Below are positions 53,241 through 59,230 of a stretch of DNA of 64,000 nt, piece by piece. A program made the translations under genes and the position numbers. The DNA lies in NCBI GenBank assembly GCA_963920635.1, contig OY987308.1:22535096-22599095 (forward strand), given 5' to 3'. Under the pieces are notes generated by a model. It made no database searches. It had not been told where the DNA came from and saw only the letters and a list, made by a program, of their open reading frames with translations. Every line of letters starts with the position of its first letter. The stretch's first letter is position 1. Origin of the DNA: Pseudeuparius sepicola (taxonomy: Eukaryota; Arthropoda; Insecta; Coleoptera; Anthribidae).

Positions 53241-56200
53241 TTTTGTTGGAATTGATTGTGAAATTTATTTATTTCATATATATCGAATGGAGAGGTCTCG
53301 ATATCTTGGTCTTGTTTTCCTCACCAATGAACCCCTATATTCGAGGCGTCTGAATTAATTAATTGCTTGGAGACAAGTTATTATGGAAATGGGATTATTT
53401 GAAAGGAAAGCTAGCTGCTGTTAATCTCCCCCTCGAATATCTCTTAGGTGGATAACCCGAAAGTAGCTTTAATAAGCAGTCGCTTCTTCATTAACTTTCA
53501 GCAGATTTGATTCAACTCACGTCATAAGTTAGAAAGCGCTACGTTACAAGAACGGATGGAACTTTAATCAAACTAATGGAATATTTCAAATAGACTATAC
53601 AATAATTATTATACCCCTGAACGTAGGAAATGATCTTGGTGAATTTTGACCGACTTTAAGGATGTTTAAATGATATGTTTGTCTTACATAGTTGATGAGA
53701 TTGTTCTTATCTCATTCGCCTCAGATAAATTCTTAGACAAGGAAAGAGGGAGGACACCGCCCTTGCCTACCCTGCCGTGTATAGATTTTGTTACGTCGTT
53801 TTGAACGGCGGCCATTTTATATGTGGCAAAGCGAGTACGTTGTGAGTTAATTTCGTGAATTTGTGAATTAAAAATAACAGTGATTAAAGGGAAAATATAC
53901 CTACTCTTACGCTGGTGAATTGCTTAGCGTTTGGTTGCAAAAGCAGAAGTGAAAAGCAAGAGCTCGGGATTTTGTTTTACAGCTAAATATTTGAAAGCCT
54001 TTGAAAGATGCCCTAAAACTTTATTTTTTTCTCAATATAACTTCTTCAAATTATTTCTACCTTGTAGTAAGATAAAGTGCATAACATTTTGTTTTTAATA
54101 TTTTAAAAAGTGTTACTGCTTTGAGGGTATTCTATGTCGATTCAGAACCTCAAATTATGTAAGTAAACTATAAATTTCAAGCTAAATCAAACGTAGAATT
54201 ATTATTTTGACTTAAATAATTAAGATATTGAATTTTTAAAATTTGTTCCATCTTTAAATCGATGGAAAAGACATTTTTCTTATGTAATTTGACGTGGAAA
54301 AGCTGATCTTCAAGCTCACATTTTGCTATCTTAAACCGTTTCGAAGATATCATTTTTTAAACATATAAAGTGCTCATCTGAGGCTAGAGTTCCGCGAGTC
54401 AAAATAATGTTATTTTGTTTTTTAATGTTTTAAAAAGTGTCACGGCTTTTAGGGTATCCTATATCGATTCATAATCTCAAATTATGTAAGTAAACTATAA
54501 ATTTCAAGCTAAATCAAACGTAGAATTATTATGACTTAAATAATTATTATTGAATTTTTAAATTTTATTCCATCTTTAAATCGATGGAAAATGCAATTTG
54601 ACGTGGAAAAGCTGATCTTGAAGCTCACATCTTGCTATCTTAAACCGTTTCAAAGATATCAATTTTTAAACATAAAAAGTGCTCATCTGTTTGAAAATTT
54701 CTTAATTGATCTGAATGTGATTGAAAATTTCTTAATTGATTACGATACTTTCATAAAATATGGACTGGCTTCCATGGACGTGCATTAGTTATTTTATTTT
54801 GATTGATTTGAAATCGCCGCAAATAAATATATTTCAGCACCTGACACTAGCTTTACATTTGGGAAATTATATGCAAATAAGTACCAATTTTTCAAATTAC
54901 ATGTAGTCAAAAATACCTACCTTTTCATTTTTAACATTTTTGTGATATTGGCTAAGAACGCGTTTCATGCTACGCCACTGGCCTGTCGTGCGATGTGGCA
55001 GTCGGTAACACGGCCGCGAGTGCTGTTAGGCGTCCTCTCTCTTTCCTTGTCTAAGAAAAAATTACTGCATTTTTTCGTTGATTAAACTAAACAACACTAA
55101 ATTAATCTACTTGAGTATACGTGTAAATATTATTACATTCTGCAAGAAGAGTGTTTGTCTTGTAAATCCGAGAGTAAACGTCTTCACATTATGTAAGGGG
55201 GTGGGAACAAAGTGGAGAATAGTCTGAGGTCCCTCATATCTAGTGTCTATTGAATTATTTTAGTTTTTGTTATCGCACTTCAACCATAGAGCCTGATCAT
55301 CTACGATTATATCTCACCGCCAAGTCTCTGCTGCTATTGTGTATAAGAACGAAAAGGGTTAGATATTTTGATATTGCCAGATGATGTCAAAGTATTATAT
55401 TTCGTATATTCTATTATATTATACAGGAGTTTTTTTCGATGCCCACTATGGGGATCTCGGAAACTAGCAGAACAAAGGTTAAATGGGGAAAGAATTGCAG
55501 TTTTGAATGATCAGTCTAATGCCTTTTTTGGATTATTAAAAAAGTTCATGGATCAATAGATATTTTGAAAAGAGTGATTTTTTGTTATTTCATCAGATCT
55601 CTGTAGCTCCGTCATTTCTGATTATAGAGAAAAACTGTAGAGACAAAAATTGTAGACAATTTTGGGCTTAATAAGATAATATAATCCAATATTTTATGTT
55701 GTTTGTGATTTTTGAGATATGACATAAACTTGTGTTTTTTTTTAAATGTAAATCATAGCTGGCTGTGGCCTTATAAAATCGGCCATTTTTTGAGCTTTCC
55801 AAAGATATAATACTAGTTATTATAAAAAAATTAAAGGGCTAAGGCTAATTTTCTGATTTTTTTAATTTTCCCATAGTCAGCCATGGAATATTTTCATAAT
55901 TACGTTCTATCTTATAATTAGACATACTTCAAACTTGCTAATATTTTGTTTTTAGCTGGTAACAAAATGTAACAAAATAAAACAAAAATAAAAACTCAAA
56001 TTCAAATTATTATTTTAAAGGTCACCTTTTAAAATAAAAAAGGTGTTTGGCAATTGCTTCTAAATCAGCTGCTCTTAATTCAACAATTGCCTCATACTTT
56101 ATTTTGTACTGTTCCCCACAAAAATAAATCCAAAACAGATAAATCGGGGGATCGGGCCTGCAAGGAAATAGGTCTATTTCTCCCTATCCAACTATTTGGA

Positions 56201-57141
56201 TAGAGCTGATCTAGATAATTTCTTACGGGCAAATAATTATGTGGTGGAGCTCCATCATGATAATTTTTGTTTTATTTTGTTACATTTTGTTACCAGCTTA
56301 AAATAAAATATTTGAAAGTATTCTATTATAAAATAGAATGTAATTATGAAAATATTCCATGGCTAACTGTGTGAAAATTTAAAAAAAATCAGAAAATTAG
56401 CCATAGCTATTTTATTTTTTATAATATAACTATGCCGAGTATTATATTTTTGGAAAGCTCAAAAAATGGACGATTTGATAAGTCCACAGCCAACTATGAT
56501 TTACATTTAAAAAACAAAAGTTTATGTCGTATCTCAAAAAGCACAAACAATATAAAAAAATTGGATTAGATTATCTTATTAAGCCCAAAATTACCTACAA
56601 TTTTCGTCTCTACGGTTTTTCTGTATAATCAGAAATAACGGAGTAACAGGGATCTGATGAAATAGCAAAAAATCACTCTTTTCAAAATATCCAGTGAGCC
56701 ATGACCTTTTTTAAAAATCCAAAAGGGGCATTAGATTGAGCATTCAAAACTGCAATTCTTTCCCCATTTAACCTTTGTTCTAGCTCTGCCAGTTTCCGAG
56801 ATCCCCATAGCGGGCATCGAAAAAAAACTCACCCTGTATATGTATAATAAGCAAGTTTGGTCCGCCAACCGGGTCAGGCGCCGGCCCACCAAATTGAACG
56901 TCAGATCTCTGCTGCAGGTATAGAGGGGACGGAGAGCACCACGGTGCTGCACAGAAACAACACCTCCACGACGTACATATCGCTGAGGAGGAAGTGCCCG
57001 GCGCGCCTGTCCGCTTGTAATCACCAGGCGCCGCCTGTCAGGTCGGCGTCGCTGCGCAACAGCGCCCACCACCAGCACCAGGTGAACGGCGCCAGGAAGC
57101 GGCAGCGCGCGCCCTTCGACGTCGCCGACGAGCCCATCTAG
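18317..57141 (+). CDS. Class A neuropeptide GPCR, 3' part (TM6 to C-terminus); joins 18317-18385, 32961-33183, 56918-57141
   Basis: Three exons encode the last part of a rhodopsin-family receptor that would sit in the plasma membrane and signal through G proteins to a peptide ligand. Seen: the CWLP motif of TM6, the NPVIY motif of TM7, a helix-8 segment (CYMNSRFR), a cysteine cluster typical of palmitoylation, and a Ser/Thr-rich tail. Junction phases are 0/0, 1/1, then the stop TAG. TM6 to TM7 spacing (38 residues from the W of CWLP to the NP) is normal for the family, so no exon seems missing between them. Exons for TM1-5 and the start codon lie upstream of the window. Subfamily: the AMSHxxYNPxIYCYMN pattern is like RYamide/neuropeptide Y-like receptors of insects, with tachykinin-type receptors as the main alternative. 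The class is near certain; the subfamily is a judgement from memory. Introns are 14.6 and 23.7 kb, and the last one contains a complete second gene. Confidence 0.85.
18386..19148. other. GPCR intron, moderately GC-rich at 18600-18900
   Basis: Open frames on both strands at 18598-19066 lack known motifs. The higher GC could mark a regulatory element, without proof. Confidence 0.35.
19149..21772 (+). mobile_element. P-element-like transposon relic, copy 1
   Basis: The left sequence (AGAGGACACCGC then CTGCCTACCCTGCCGTG) and the right sequence (GGCGTCCTCTCTCTTTCC) recur at a second copy near 53.7-55.1 kb. The ends are partly inverted copies of each other (GAGGACACC against GGCGTCCTC). The transposase remains fill the left half; the right half is non-coding. 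The left tip is shorter than in copy 2, so the exact boundary is uncertain. Confidence 0.7.
19311..20538 (+). pseudogene. P-element-like transposase pseudogene with THAP-type N-terminus
   Basis: The family is the P-element/THAP9 transposases, DNA-cutting enzymes with an N-terminal zinc-binding THAP domain and an RNase H-like core. Seen: an ATG at 19311 with a THAP-like start (MVNCSEFGCKSRS ... ISFHR) and a GTAAAT donor at 19382. A second start-like exon at 19498 reads RTCFVPGCRTGY. Next is a helical segment from 19657 (QQEAVKMCFAA), then YEHLRKQKLLPLP. From 20082 comes LLIDEMKLNETLAFDS, with the first probable catalytic Asp, then CFLSKGCASGTVLHHL and VVTTDGASWN, with the second. Breaks: in-frame TAG at 19810, a frameshift near 20270, and no C-terminal part with the third acidic residue. 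It lies in the GPCR intron, same strand, and cannot make active transposase. Confidence 0.85.
21773..22737. other. GPCR intron, nothing recognised
   Basis: No repeat partner or coding signal seen. Confidence 0.4.
22738..23140. repeat. Three tandem units of about 130 bp
   Basis: Units end in CGCATGTACGTCAGCTGTCA (near 22848), CGCATATAGGTCAACTGTCA (near 22975) and CGCATGTAGGTCAACTGTCA (near 23106). Each is preceded by GTTTAACTTTTTACAATATA or a relative of it. Confidence 0.8.
23780..24065. repeat. Inverted partner of the repeat at 15660-15970
   Basis: TTTCGTGAAATCAGTACCTA and AATTATGAAGAAGTAGGTAT match the reverse complement of the 15.7-kb unit. Confidence 0.7.
24825..25084 (+). repeat. SINE-like repeat with 5S-rRNA-like region, copy 3
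   Basis: It begins at about TTGTTGGGAAGCGCCGTGCC, so this copy lacks the 100-bp upstream segment of copies 1 and 2 and suggests that the family's own 5' end lies there. The same 3' hairpin-forming tail follows. Confidence 0.7.
25085..26306. other. GPCR intron, AT-rich, nothing recognised
   Basis: Long AT-rich stretch with no repeat partner seen in the window. Confidence 0.4.
26307..26427. promoter_or_regulatory. Cluster of CRE-like motifs (ACGTCA/TGACGT)
   Basis: A perfect TGACGTCA (26381-26388) is surrounded by CGTCAC, ACGTCA, GTGACG and ATGCATCACGTAAA in 120 bp. The pattern could be a CREB/ATF-type binding cluster or a degenerate short tandem repeat. It lies in the GPCR intron; function is inference. 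Confidence 0.4.
26935..27610 (-). repeat. Interspersed repeat, inverted copy of 16105-16747
   Basis: Reverse complement of the 16.1-kb unit with scattered changes. Near 27510-27545 it carries a small tandem duplication of GATAATTTGCACAAGTGCAA. Confidence 0.7.
28175..28500 (+). repeat. Repeat with tRNA-like segment, copy 2
   Basis: The tRNA-like stretch at 28272-28337 has GGGTTAGAGTAACCGGCTAG and a perfect B box GGTTCGAGTCC (28316-28326). It aligns with the copy at 11.97 kb, including the sequence after the tRNA-like part and the end GTAATGTAAATAACTATTA. Confidence 0.65.
29079..29757. repeat. Inverted repeat with arms of about 110 bp
   Basis: The left arm 29079-29186 (TTGAGTGATTCTAAGACC ... 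CAGGGTGTCGAAC) is inverted at about 29645-29757 (GTTTGACACCC ... AGAATCACTCAAAG). The spacer of about 460 bp is AT-rich. It is probably a decayed palindromic MITE. Confidence 0.7.
30339..30670 (-). pseudogene. DDE transposase fragment (IS630/Tc1-like)
   Basis: The minus strand reads SVIVIDNARYHSRQ, with an expected catalytic Asp, then after a frameshift TKAEIQHFMIEN and finally GHVVLRLPPYYCIFNPI, where the usual Glu after the NPI motif is replaced by Ser (FNPIS). These are the second-half motifs of IS630/Tc1-type transposases. At least two frameshifts and the missing Glu make it inactive. No terminal repeats were assigned. Confidence 0.75.
30671..31617. other. GPCR intron, no gene seen
   Basis: Near 31200-31300 a segment (GGCCAAAAAGCTGCAAATTG) recurs at 32645. 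The 73-codon frame at 31315 has no known motif. Confidence 0.4.
31618..32605 (+). repeat. Long interspersed repeat, direct copy 1
   Basis: The left part (GCTAGGTTTTCTTTGCTTGA) and right part (GCCACATGTTTGCACAGGGC, GCTTGAGAAGGTTGTGG) match 49252-49973 in the same order. A middle part of this copy (about 32050-32480) is not in the other. No protein motifs recognised. Confidence 0.75.
32961..33183 (+). CDS. GPCR exon: extracellular loop 3, TM7, helix 8
   Basis: A 223-nt exon, entered in phase 0 after CTTTCCAG and left in phase 1 at a GTGAGT donor. It encodes a short ECL3 (IVNESVPQT), TM7 with AMSHAIYNPVIY, helix 8 (CYMNSRFRDGFRVML) and a basic, cysteine-rich stretch (CFRRCCKRPGSRR) probably at the inner membrane face. 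It is far richer in GC than the flanking introns, as expected for constrained coding DNA here. Confidence 0.92.
33387..34265. mobile_element. Palindromic MITE, GTTCCAGCGG family, copy 1
   Basis: Long terminal inverted repeats (GTTCCAGCGGAAACGTAACA on the left, inverse on the right), TA on both sides. A second internal inverted pair contains CTGGTATTGTTAAACAATA. It starts 204 bp after the GPCR TM7 exon. It is non-coding, probably moved by a Tc1/mariner-type transposase judging by the TA target. Confidence 0.85.
35015..35296 (-). pseudogene. Transposase N-terminal (helix-turn-helix) fragment, mariner/IS630-like
   Basis: A 93-codon frame begins MQEAVLLYLVENPK, followed by a helix-turn-helix region (YLQISWSSVQSVLKMHKF) and RPYCYRPVLKLYEN, then loses similarity and ends in junk. 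The pattern fits the DNA-binding N-terminus of the transposase type whose DDE half is seen at 52.4-52.7 kb. It lies 400 bp upstream of the SDR start codon, on the opposite strand. Family assignment is from memory. Confidence 0.6.
35701..35836 (+). CDS. SDR exon 1: membrane anchor and start of the Rossmann fold
   Basis: The ATG at 35701 opens a frame encoding a hydrophobic N-terminal segment, a Cys/His-rich linker (HSHRWCRNC), then strand 1 (KTVIVTGANT). The exon ends in phase 1 at a GTAAGT donor inside the TGxxxGIG cofactor motif, which is a common intron position in this family. Confidence 0.93.
35701..42161 (+). CDS. Short-chain dehydrogenase/reductase, retinol dehydrogenase 11-14-like; joins 35701-35836, 37287-37616, 41630-41922, 41973-42161
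   Basis: A complete four-exon gene of 948 coding nt, 315 aa. Classical SDRs of this kind are NADP(H)-linked oxidoreductases acting on retinoids, lipid aldehydes or other small hydrophobic substrates, usually anchored in the ER or mitochondrial membrane. Seen: an N-terminal hydrophobic anchor (about residues 4-21); the cofactor motif TGANTGIG (41-48); an Arg after strand 2 (ACR67), usual in NADP-preferring members; NNAG (120-123); catalytic Asn143, Ser170/171, Tyr194 and Lys198 (YSNSK); and HPGAVETD (223-230). Length is typical of the RDH11-14 group. Intron phases are 1, 1, 0 with consensus GT-AG ends; introns are 1450, 4013 and 50 bp. The start ATG is the first in frame before the anchor. A possible AATAAA lies at 42304. 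The gene is nested in the last intron of the GPCR gene, same strand. The substrate is not predictable from sequence. Confidence 0.95.
36217..37096. mobile_element. Palindromic MITE, GTTCCAGCGG family, copy 2, in SDR intron 1
   Basis: 880 bp, ends CAGGGTG and CACCCTG, TA on each side (36215-36216, 37097-37098). Same layout as copy 1; the right arm lacks a short segment present in copy 1. It makes up most of SDR intron 1. Confidence 0.88.
37287..37616 (+). CDS. SDR exon 2: cofactor-binding half
   Basis: The exon follows TTGTAG and continues the glycine motif as GIGFEAA. It carries the Arg-containing loop after strand 2 (VILACRDEEKA), the D94 of the adenine pocket (CVDMVSFESV), NNAGAGG and the active-site Asn in VQINYF. 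It leaves in phase 1 at GTATGT. Confidence 0.95.
37617..38622. other. SDR intron 2, first part
   Basis: Non-coding. Two related segments with GTTAAGCGTAATTCTGCCGT and ATTAAGCGTAATTCTACCGT (near 38010 and 38175) suggest an old repeat. Confidence 0.45.
38623..39888. mobile_element. TIR element in SDR intron 2 with an unrelated GC-rich core
   Basis: The ends are CTCTGTTCAACGAATGTTC and its inverse. Inside, GATAAAGACAGGCCATGG and a CACGTGAC segment are also inverted at the two sides. The right arm has about 60 bp extra. The core 38815-39215 is GC-rich, unlike its surroundings, and resembles the end of a different element (AATAAA near 39090). Superfamily not identified. Confidence 0.65.
40432..40956. 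mobile_element. hAT-type MITE, copy B, in SDR intron 2
   Basis: Same termini and interior as copies A and C, with a perfect 8-bp duplication CTATAGAG (40424-40431 and 40957-40964). It is 525 bp, non-coding, inserted into the 4-kb second intron of the SDR gene. Confidence 0.92.
41630..41922 (+). CDS. SDR exon 3: catalytic Ser-Tyr-Lys
   Basis: The exon is entered in phase 1 after TTTTAG. It encodes DLLKKSAPSRIINTSS with the catalytic Ser, then YSNSK with catalytic Tyr194 and Lys198, then the HPGAVETD segment. It leaves in phase 0 at AAG/GTACAT. Confidence 0.95.
41973..42161 (+). CDS. SDR exon 4: C-terminal substrate-side region
   Basis: After a 50-bp intron ending TTTTTTAG this exon encodes TPEEGAQTTIY, the usual RDH-type C-terminal motif, then GGHFEECG and a Lys-rich end. 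The stop is TGA at 42159-42161. The tiny intron contrasts with the 4-kb intron before it, which has been expanded by transposons. Confidence 0.93.
   Translation, partial: TPEEGAQTTIYTATQQGIERLSGGHFEECGIVSDYNAARDSKLSKKLWEKTVEILKLKEKAT
42304..42309 (+). promoter_or_regulatory. Candidate polyadenylation signal of the SDR gene
   Basis: AATAAA lies 143 bp after the SDR stop codon, the first clear match on this strand. It is a short motif in AT-rich DNA, so this is only a candidate. Confidence 0.4.
42576..43404. mobile_element. Palindromic MITE, ends CAGTGTGTCC
   Basis: 829 bp with TA on both sides. The arms are long inverted repeats (CAGTGTGTCCACGGATGGAC and inverse). A second inverted pair starts CTGGGTGACCAGAAAATTA inside, which suggests one palindromic element inserted into another. 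It lies about 270 bp after the probable SDR poly(A) signal. Confidence 0.85.
43405..44080. other. GPCR intron, no gene seen
   Basis: Part (43500-43700) is GC-richer with no motif recognised. Confidence 0.4.
44247..45760. repeat. Satellite array, unit 347 bp, about 4 copies
   Basis: The unit (for example from TTGTTTACTTCAACCGTACG) recurs at 44247, 44595, 44942 and 45289, with a diverged unit near 45636. The middle copies are almost identical while the first and last diverge, the pattern expected from unequal exchange. Further decayed units continue to about 46145. Confidence 0.93.
46293..46826. mobile_element. hAT-type MITE, copy C, inserted in the satellite-bearing element
   Basis: Same family, 534 bp, with a perfect 8-bp duplication ATAGGACA (46285-46292 and 46827-46834). 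It is nested inside the TIR element 44081-46882, so it is the younger insertion. Confidence 0.92.
47261..47278. repeat. Perfect 18-bp palindrome TTCCGCACTAGTGCGGAA
   Basis: Followed by further pieces of the same motif (CTTTCCGCATC, ACGTGCGG). It is probably part of a repeat or a protein-binding site. Confidence 0.7.
47844..49110. repeat. Large inverted repeat (fold-back) with tandem units in one arm
   Basis: The left arm 47844-48170 (GGCTGGCCCTTTTCGTTTTG, then GGACAAAGATATGACAATCA) is inverted at about 48765-49110. CAGGGTG (47010, after TA) and CACCCTG (ending 49211, before TA) could be outer element ends, but the sequence beside them is not clearly inverted, so I give only the arms. Confidence 0.8.
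48171..48310. repeat. Three tandem units of about 46-47 bp
   Basis: The units start TGCATAGAGTGCCTTGGAAA at 48171, 48217 and 48264 (the third TGCATAGAATGTCTTGG), each with AAGCCCCATA and TTTGA. Confidence 0.9.
49252..49973 (+). repeat. Long interspersed repeat, direct copy 2
   Basis: Same family as 31618-32605, lacking the middle part. It begins about 40 bp after the CACCCTG end at 49211. Confidence 0.75.
49974..51474. other. GPCR intron, no gene seen
   Basis: ACAGTGTCCCCCAAAAAGTT near 50624 looks like a single TIR end without a partner. Confidence 0.4.
51475..51829. mobile_element. Short palindromic MITE, ends CAGCGTG
   Basis: 355 bp; both arms share GGGCGGCCCTCGGCCGTTCC-type sequence and ATTTCAATGAAAATGTTTTC in inverse orientation, with a spacer of roughly 80 bp. 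TA flanks both ends. Confidence 0.85.
51830..51867. repeat. (TA)n microsatellite
   Basis: An uninterrupted TA run between two TA-targeting MITEs. Confidence 0.97.
51868..53169 (-). mobile_element. Mariner/IS630-like element with transposase relic, copy 1
   Basis: Ends CAGGGTGAGTTTT and inverse, with arms of several hundred bases, embedded between two TA microsatellites. The minus strand between about 52700 and 52380 reads HDGAPPHNY, then WIGRNRPRISW, SPDLSVLDFF and RRCNICINNNG-like remains. This is the C-terminal DDE half of an IS630/mariner-related transposase, broken by stop codons (for example TGA after LDFFL) and frameshifts. Confidence 0.8.
52380..52700 (-). pseudogene. IS630/mariner-like transposase fragment (DDE half)
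   Basis: The reverse strand carries the HDGAPPH motif, with an expected catalytic Asp, followed by the SPDLSVLDFF motif, the usual second-half signature of these enzymes. In-frame stops show it is dead. The open frame on the opposite strand here is only its shadow. Confidence 0.8.
53170..53237. repeat. (TA)n microsatellite
   Basis: About 34 TA repeats directly after the element end at 53169. Confidence 0.97.
53732..55055 (+). mobile_element. P-element-like transposon relic, copy 2 (internally deleted)
   Basis: Both tips show CTTAGACAAGGAAAGAG in inverted orientation (53732 and ending 55055). The left part repeats the THAP exon region of copy 1, but the start codon has become CTG and the splice donor after the exon has changed from GGTAAAT to GCTAAAT. 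The right 330 bp match copy 1 (about 21450-21772). The transposase core is gone. The middle holds a tandem duplication (separate entry). Confidence 0.75.
54090..54690. repeat. Tandem duplication of about 320 bp inside P-like copy 2
   Basis: The segment from about 54090 (TTTTAAAAAGTGT ... AAAGTGCTCATCTG) is repeated from about 54418 with small deletions. Shared landmarks are CAAATTATGTAAGTAAAC, AATCGATGGAAAA and GACGTGGAAAAGCTGATC. Confidence 0.75.
55424..56836 (-). mobile_element. Mariner/IS630-like element with transposase relic, copy 2
   Basis: Ends CAGGAGTTTTTTTCGATG on the left and CACCCTG on the right, with TA on both sides. The interior matches copy 1 at 51868-53169, but more of the transposase is deleted (remains about 56040-56270 on the minus strand). 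Its right end lies about 80 bp upstream of the last GPCR exon. Confidence 0.8.
56918..57141 (+). CDS. GPCR last exon: cytoplasmic C-terminal tail
   Basis: The acceptor CTGCTGCAG ends at 56917. The exon is entered in phase 1, matching the phase-1 exit of the TM7 exon (a split Gly codon), and runs open for 74 codons to TAG. The tail has a Ser/Thr-rich block (TESTTVLHRNNTSTTYIS) suited to receptor phosphorylation and arrestin binding, then a basic, His/Gln/Asn-rich region ending DVADEPI. A MITE ends only about 80 bp upstream of the acceptor. The exon is GC-rich and the surroundings AT-rich. Its membership rests on phase, orientation, composition and the tail character; I cannot confirm it by alignment. 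Confidence 0.75.
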
Positions 57142-57347
57142 GTTAGCCTGGACGACCAACCGACGGTGGGGGGGGGGGCGGTTGGGTTTTCTCCTTTTCC
57201 GCGGAGGGGCGAGAAGCATTTGATGCCGCTCGGTCTAAGCTTTTGCTCTCCAAGGAGACGGGCCGAGATGGTTGTTGGCTGCGAGTAGATAAGTCATGCG
57301 CGGACGAGCCCACTTTCCGCACTCTAATCCCCACAAGGCTGAGAAGT
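57142..57347 (+). other. Probable GPCR 3' UTR start, GC-rich
   Basis: Non-coding sequence after the stop with an 11-G run at 57168-57178. The minus-strand open frames here are shadows of GC-rich DNA. No clear poly(A) signal before the minisatellite. Confidence 0.5.
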
Positions 57348-57680
57348 TTACGTTTCTTTGACGCATTCTCATGATACCCCACGAAACGTCATGGAACTTC
57401 ATGGAACATCATGAAACCGCATGCAAAATCGTGAAACCCCATGAAGATTCGTCAACGTTTCGTTGACGCATTCTCATGAAAGTCCATGAAACCCCATGAA
57501 GCGTCATGGAACTCCATGAAACATCATGAAACCCCATGAAAAGTCATGAAACCCCATGAAGATTCGTCAACGTTTCGTTGGCGCTTTTTCATGAAACCCA
57601 TGAGACGTCATGAAACTCCATGAACCCCCATGGAACGCCATGGAACCCCATGAGGAATCATGAAACCTCATGAAAATCCG
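57348..57680. repeat. Minisatellite of CATGAAACCC units downstream of the GPCR stop
   Basis: About 10-bp degenerate units (CATGAAACCC, CATGGAACTC) are arranged in higher-order blocks of about 115 bp. Each block has a small palindrome GTCAACGTTTCGTTGAC (57451, diverged at 57566). It begins about 200 bp after the stop codon and so is probably in the 3' UTR. Confidence 0.85.
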
Positions 57681-58495
57681 TCGACGAAACGTGAACGCGT
57701 GAAAAAACCTCAACAAAACCTCAACGAGTGAAAAAAAAAAGTCGCAAAATGTGAAAAAGCGTTAACGAAACGTCGACGCGTGATAAAACCTCTGTCGAAA
57801 AATTAAAAAAATCAAGTCGCGGAAACTTTGGTCGCCTTTTTACCACGTTTCAGCATTAAGGCCGGAGAAAGTGCGCTCGTACGCACATAGCCTATCTATC
57901 TACTGCTGTGTGAACACTTTTCCATCATTCTCATTGTTAAAGAGTCACTACTCTGAACGCAGAGAAACAAAAATTGCAGCAAATTTCTGACCTAACCTAT
58001 ACGCTGACTCTACAGGTTGTTAATTTATTTCATAACACGACACGACTATGTCCTGTCACAAATGCATCTCGTTTCTGTTGAGGGTATAGATTAATATTAT
58101 GGTGGTGGTGAAATTCACTAGTCTAGAAAAATATCTACTAAATCTCGTCTGTTACAAATAAAAAAATAAAATGGGCTCAAACGTTAAAACGGCATCAAAT
58201 TTGTAAACCGAATGTAAAATTTCCTGCTGCTTTTCAATGTATAGTGCACATAATAGCATTTAAGCGAGAAACAAAGAAAGACATTGCACAAAAATGCCAA
58301 GCGACCAAAAATCTATCTTATATTATTAGTGTTAAAAATAAAATAGAAATGCATAATATAGACGATTTAATTAGTAAAAATAACATAAAATTAAAAACTA
58401 CATGGATAAAAAACTAAAAATATATTTAATAGAAGAAAATTAAAAGTTTACCTAATAGTGATTTTCACCATTCCCCAGCACGAACCTATCATATA

Positions 58496-59230
58496 CAGTG
58501 TGTCCCATTTTGATACTGGACACCTCAGAACTATATGAAGGGCAAGGAAAACAAATGGTCTCTATTTTTTTATTGGTAGTACCAAGGGAGAGTATCTCAT
58601 AGGCGGTGGTATTTGGATGGGGTAATTATTTCATGGCCTGCTATGATTTTTTAAAATAGCTAATTTTCAAGAAACATTATTAGGGATTTTTTTACGACAA
58701 AATGTTATTAAGAAAACTTGTTCAGAATGAAAAACTGAGTAGAATTGCAAAATTTCAAAAGTATAGGCCTACTTTGATTTTTAACTTTTTCGCCTTTTTC
58801 TCCCACTTTTTTCTGAGAAATGTGTCCTTTCTAGAGCTTTCACGTCAAAATATTATTAAGGAAACTTGATCATCGTGAAAAATAAAATTTTGACGTGAAA
58901 GCTCCAGAAAGGACACTTTTCTAAAAAAAAGTGAGAGATAAATCTAAAAATCATAGTTGGCCTAGCCATTTGAAATTTTGCGAATGTACTCAGTTTTTCA
59001 TTCTGAACAAGTTTTCTTAATAACGTTTTGTCGTAAAAAATCCCTAATAGGGTTTATGAAAATTATCTATTTTAAAAAATCATAGCAGGCCATGAAATAA
59101 TTACCCCATCCAAATACCATAGCCTATGAGATACTCTCCCTTGGTACTACAAATAAAAAAATAAAGACAATTTGTTTTCCTTGTCCTTCATATAGTTCTG
59201 AGGTGTCCAGTATCAAAATGGGACACACTG
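58496..59230. mobile_element. Palindromic MITE, ends CAGTGTGTCCCATT
   Basis: 735 bp, almost a full-length palindrome with arms of roughly 350 bp, TA at both sides. The centre holds a further inverted pair around AAGCTCCAGAAAGGACAC. Confidence 0.88.

Noticed and set aside
56731..57219. 162-codon minus-strand frame
   Set aside because: It is the shadow of the GC-rich GPCR tail exon; Arg/Pro-rich translation is typical of such shadows.
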